DNA from: Bacillus marasmi
Lineage (GTDB): Bacteria; Bacillota; Bacilli; Bacillales; Cytobacillaceae
NCBI RefSeq assembly: GCF_902168435.1
Contig: NZ_LR656181.1
Span: forward strand, 1-64,000
Length of the DNA: 64,000 nt
Direction: 5' to 3'
This document shows positions 62,056-64,000 of the stretch, piece by piece. The notes beneath the pieces were generated by a model, which was given only the letters and a program-made list of their open reading frames with translations, searched no databases and was not told the DNA's origin. Positions within the stretch are counted from its first letter, which is position 1. Each line of letters begins with the position of its first letter. The position numbers were made by a program, and so were the translations under genes.

Positions 62056-62245
62056 TTTCGTGCATATTCACATTTAAACGTTCATATCTGCGATTTTGTG
62101 AGCATATAAATTTTGAAGTGTTCGAAAGTTGTGCATATATTTGAAAAGTTGTATCATATATCTCAAAAGTCGTGCATATAATTTTTGAATTGTATCATAT
62201 TCGCAATTTTGCGTGCATATCACCATTTTTCTGTGCAAATATTTC
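62056..62245. repeat. Helically phased array of about nine CATAT motifs
   Basis: The core GTGCATAT or a variant recurs with its C at 62063, 62083, 62103, 62134, 62155, 62175, 62196, 62216 and 62236. The spacings are 20, 20, 31, 21, 20, 21, 20 and 20 bases, that is two or three helical turns. Flanks are A/T-rich. A 78-codon minus-strand frame through the array is a by-product of the 21-base period. Confidence 0.75.
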
Positions 62246-62575
62246 AATTTAAAAATACCTATTTTTAATAATACACACAAAAATAGCTCCAAATTCAATA
62301 AATCTATCAAATTCCTTTAGGTATTTCATCAAATTGCTTCCAAACTGGTTCAAAATCCAATTTTTTTAGTTATTTTTAAAAAAATAAGTTACCTGTCTTT
62401 CCAATACAACAAAAAATACAGCTAGACGGATTACGTGCAATAACATATGTATTTATCTCCTTTATCATTGAATTTTGAAAGTACTTTTCCGTGGTTTTTT
62501 AGATAAATTATCAGATTTCAACAATCAATTAAAATCAAACCTTTGATGTCGAAACGATTAATAATTCAAATTGAT
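62246..62575. other. AT-rich gap with nothing recognised
   Basis: About 330 bases of A/T-rich sequence between the repeat array and the small glycine-rich gene. No ribosome site with a frame, no clear hairpin and no known motif was seen. Confidence 0.4.
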
Positions 62576-62800
62576 TCACCGTTTCTTAAACGCATTAATA
62601 ATTAACGTTAATACTAATCCACACATCCCCCCAAATAGTCCACCCACAATTGCACCAATTTGTCCAACCGCCTCGTATCCACGTAATCCATTGAATACAA
62701 AGTCCTCAAAATAATTACCACCCAAATTCATTCCAAATAACAAACCAACAACACTACCAGCAACCGCACCGATTATCATTCCTATTATTTTAAGTCGCAT
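62576..62800 (-). CDS. Small glycine-rich membrane protein
   Basis: 74 residues with two membrane segments rich in glycine (KIIGMIIGAVAGSVVGLLFGMNLGG and IGAIVGGLFGGMCGLVLTLIINAF), joined by a polar loop. Such glycine-zipper hairpins occur in many small stress or envelope proteins; no family is recognised. ATG at 62800 follows GGAGGCGG; the longer frame starts inside that site. Confidence 0.65.
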   Translation of the reverse strand: MRLKIIGMIIGAVAGSVVGLLFGMNLGGNYFEDFVFNGLRGYEAVGQIGAIVGGLFGGMCGLVLTLIINAFKKR

Positions 62801-62962
62801 CAAACATCCGCCTCCATTAAACATGTTATGAGTTGATTTAATGTTCTCTTTGTATATACTAATTTTACAAGAGTAAGGGTATTATTTTATGAAAAAAAGA
62901 AACATTTTTCTTGGTAATCCGTATTACATAAAAGAAAATACCTTTTAAGGAGGAAATGAAGG

Positions 62963-63169
62963 ATGAGTCGATCAGGTTGTGTGAAATGTGGAAGTAAAAG
63001 TGCAGATACAAAAGATGTTGCCATGACAGGTACGGGTTTATCGAAAATATTGGATCTCCAGAATAACACCTTCACGGTCGTGTATTGCAAAAACTGTGGA
63101 TATTCTGAGTTTTACCACAAGAAAACAAGTAAAGCTTCAAACCTGCTTGACCTATTTTTTGGTGGTTAA
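62963..63169 (+). CDS. Small zinc-ribbon protein
   Basis: 68 residues with two cysteine pairs (SGCVKCGSKSAD and VVYCKNCGYSEFY) that form one zinc ribbon, and a C-terminal FFGG. It matches the COG3478-type predicted nucleic-acid-binding proteins of Bacillus. AAGGAGG precedes the ATG. Monocistronic with a strong terminator. Confidence 0.8.
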   Translation: MSRSGCVKCGSKSADTKDVAMTGTGLSKILDLQNNTFTVVYCKNCGYSEFYHKKTSKASNLLDLFFGG

Positions 63170-63211
63170 TTTATAACATGTGTGTCCCTGTATTTATCCT
63201 CATACACATGC

Positions 63212-63246
63212 AAAGAACCCCAGTTTGCGATAAACTGGGGTTCTTT
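63212..63246. terminator. Bidirectional terminator
   Basis: AAAGAACCCCAGTTT pairs with AAACTGGGGTTCTTT across five bases, between the zinc-ribbon gene and the convergent cueP gene. Confidence 0.88.
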
Positions 63247-63279
63247 GCTATATACGGATTTTTAACTTGCTTGAATTTG

Positions 63280-63837
63280 CTACATCAATTGCAAGTTGGT
63301 AATGCAGGTGCCATCATCCTCAAAAGTAGAAATCTGTGAGTCTACCTTTTTTCCGTCATGTTCTATCTTTACTTGATATGTTTTGTTTCGAGGCAGCCAA
63401 TAATCGATAAATCCATTTGGTTGGGATTTACGCGTCTCGTCTACCAACACATTACCATCAGTGTCTTCAATAACAATCTTAAACTCTTCTTCCACCATCT
63501 CACCTTGACAACCTGTCAAGCTATGGTTTGTTCAGGGGTGAGTTTGATTGATATAAGGTGCAAAAGAGACAAAAAAGTCCTCTCTAGACAAGTCATAGAC
63601 GACATCTTTTCCGTCCGCTTCAACAATTAGTTGATTGGGGAATATAACTGCAGACTGGTCTGTAATGTTGCGCATGCTGAAATCATAAACTAATTCCTTG
63701 ATGTTTATTGTTTCCTTTTCCACAGAGGAAGTTTCACTGCTAGAGCTGATCTCTGTATTATCCTCTTTGCTAGTACCGCTGCAGCCAACTAATGCAACAG
63801 CAACCAACAAAGTAGTAGTAAATAGTTTTAGCTTCAC
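63280..63837 (-). CDS. cueP: CueP-family copper lipoprotein with an in-frame UGA codon
   Basis: One continuous frame of 185 codons interrupted only by TGA at 63532-63534 (codon 102). The start GTG follows AAGGAAGGGG, and the signal peptide ends in the lipobox LVGC. Before the TGA: KELVYDFSMRNITDQSAVIF and DFFVSFAPYINQTHP; after it: TNHSLTGCQGEMVEEEF, SQPNGFIDYWLPRNKTYQVKIEHDGK and DDGTCITNLQLM, all CueP. UGA falls where CueP has its first copper-binding cysteine (HPC); the other two (GC, TC) are intact, eight residues and later. It is either a nonsense mutation, a sequencing error or selenocysteine; a hairpin at 63504-63520 supports testing the last. Confidence 0.82.
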
Positions 63838-63880
63838 ATTATCCCCTTCCTTTCACCCTACTATTATATCAGTATAACGA

Positions 63881-63932
63881 GGTGCCTGTCACCGCCCGAA
63901 TTTTGTCGAAAATTCGAGCGGTGACAGGCACC
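63881..63932. repeat. Palindromic GGTGCCTGTCACC repeat, copy 4 (near-perfect)
   Basis: GGTGCCTGTCACCG, CCCGAATTTT, loop GTCG, AAAATTCG and CGGTGACAGGCACC make an almost perfect 52-base palindrome. It lies upstream of cueP in an intergenic gap. Confidence 0.8.
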
Positions 63933-64000
63933 AAGTTAGCAGTATTCAGCCTCCACTATCTATTTTCCACGGTTGACAAAACGTTTCGTGCCTTCGTTCT

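Noticed and set aside
62056-62245. Possible CRISPR array
   Set aside because: Units are degenerate, only 8-10 bases are shared, the intervals are too short for spacers, and no cas genes are near.
62074-62310. 78-codon minus-strand frame across the repeat array
   Set aside because: Its seven-residue periodicity comes from the 20-21-base DNA repeat; there is no ribosome site and the composition is not protein-like.
63280-63519. Second half of cueP as an independent gene
   Set aside because: It is in the same frame as the first half, has no ribosome site and begins inside a conserved CueP motif.

Overview
The window is AT-rich DNA from a spore-forming, low-GC Gram-positive bacterium, most likely a Bacillaceae species (Bacillus, Neobacillus, Peribacillus or a relative). 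The reasons are a GerA/GerC/GerB germinant-receptor operon, YhaM, YolD-, YfjL-, YdjGHI- and DUF3231-type genes, strong AGGAGG ribosome sites, frequent TTG and GTG starts, and a good LexA-type box. No rRNA, tRNA, CRISPR array, insertion sequence or phage module was seen. It looks like ordinary chromosome rich in accessory, stress and resistance genes.

Layout. 1-9 kb: end of a TipAS-like gene, VOC protein, a BceAB-type ABC exporter, a deletion scar that joins a truncated class A penicillin-binding protein to the tail of a BceS-type kinase, an orphan ABC-2 permease, a frameshifted CBO0543 gene, a cupin and a shortened TipAS protein. 8.6-12.5 kb: cobalamin riboswitch and btuF-btuC-btuD/cbiZ operon. 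12.7-22 kb: YiiX-like hydrolase, an intergenic repeat, MFS exporter, YibE/F pair, AcuA-like acetyltransferase, SRPBCC protein, tag, nitroreductase, nitronate monooxygenase. 22-32 kb: yhaM, a UvrA-like ATPase, hemerythrin, CrtI-like oxidoreductase, YolD/WYL pair behind an SOS-like box, small membrane proteins, DUF3231. 32.6-37.3 kb: secreted acidic protein, ApbE flavin transferase and ferric-reductase-like membrane protein facing a convergent two-component system. 38.3-39.9 kb: Mef-like macrolide exporter behind an ErmD-type leader peptide and attenuator. 39.9-43.1 kb: YdjI/YdjG/YdjH-like envelope-stress operon. 43.3-50.4 kb: GGDEF-EAL protein, DUF421, ger operon. 50.5-55.8 kb: vgb streptogramin lyase with its own attenuator, DUF5661, DUF438/hemerythrin protein with an FNR-type site, membrane proteins. 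55.8-64 kb: YfjL-like protein, sugar dehydrogenase, TPP enzyme, cupredoxin, gamma-carbonic-anhydrase-like protein, a helically phased repeat array, and a CueP copper protein with an in-frame UGA.

Themes. Antibiotic and envelope defence recurs (BceAB, Mef-like, Vgb, MFS, UvrA-like, YdjGHI-like); two of these genes appear to be controlled by transcription attenuation. Metal and redox functions also recur (ApbE/ferric reductase, cupredoxin, CueP, hemerythrins). The two strongest leads are the Mef-like gene carrying the leader peptide known from ermD, and CueP, where UGA replaces a copper-binding cysteine and is followed by a hairpin whose spacing matches a bacterial SECIS element.
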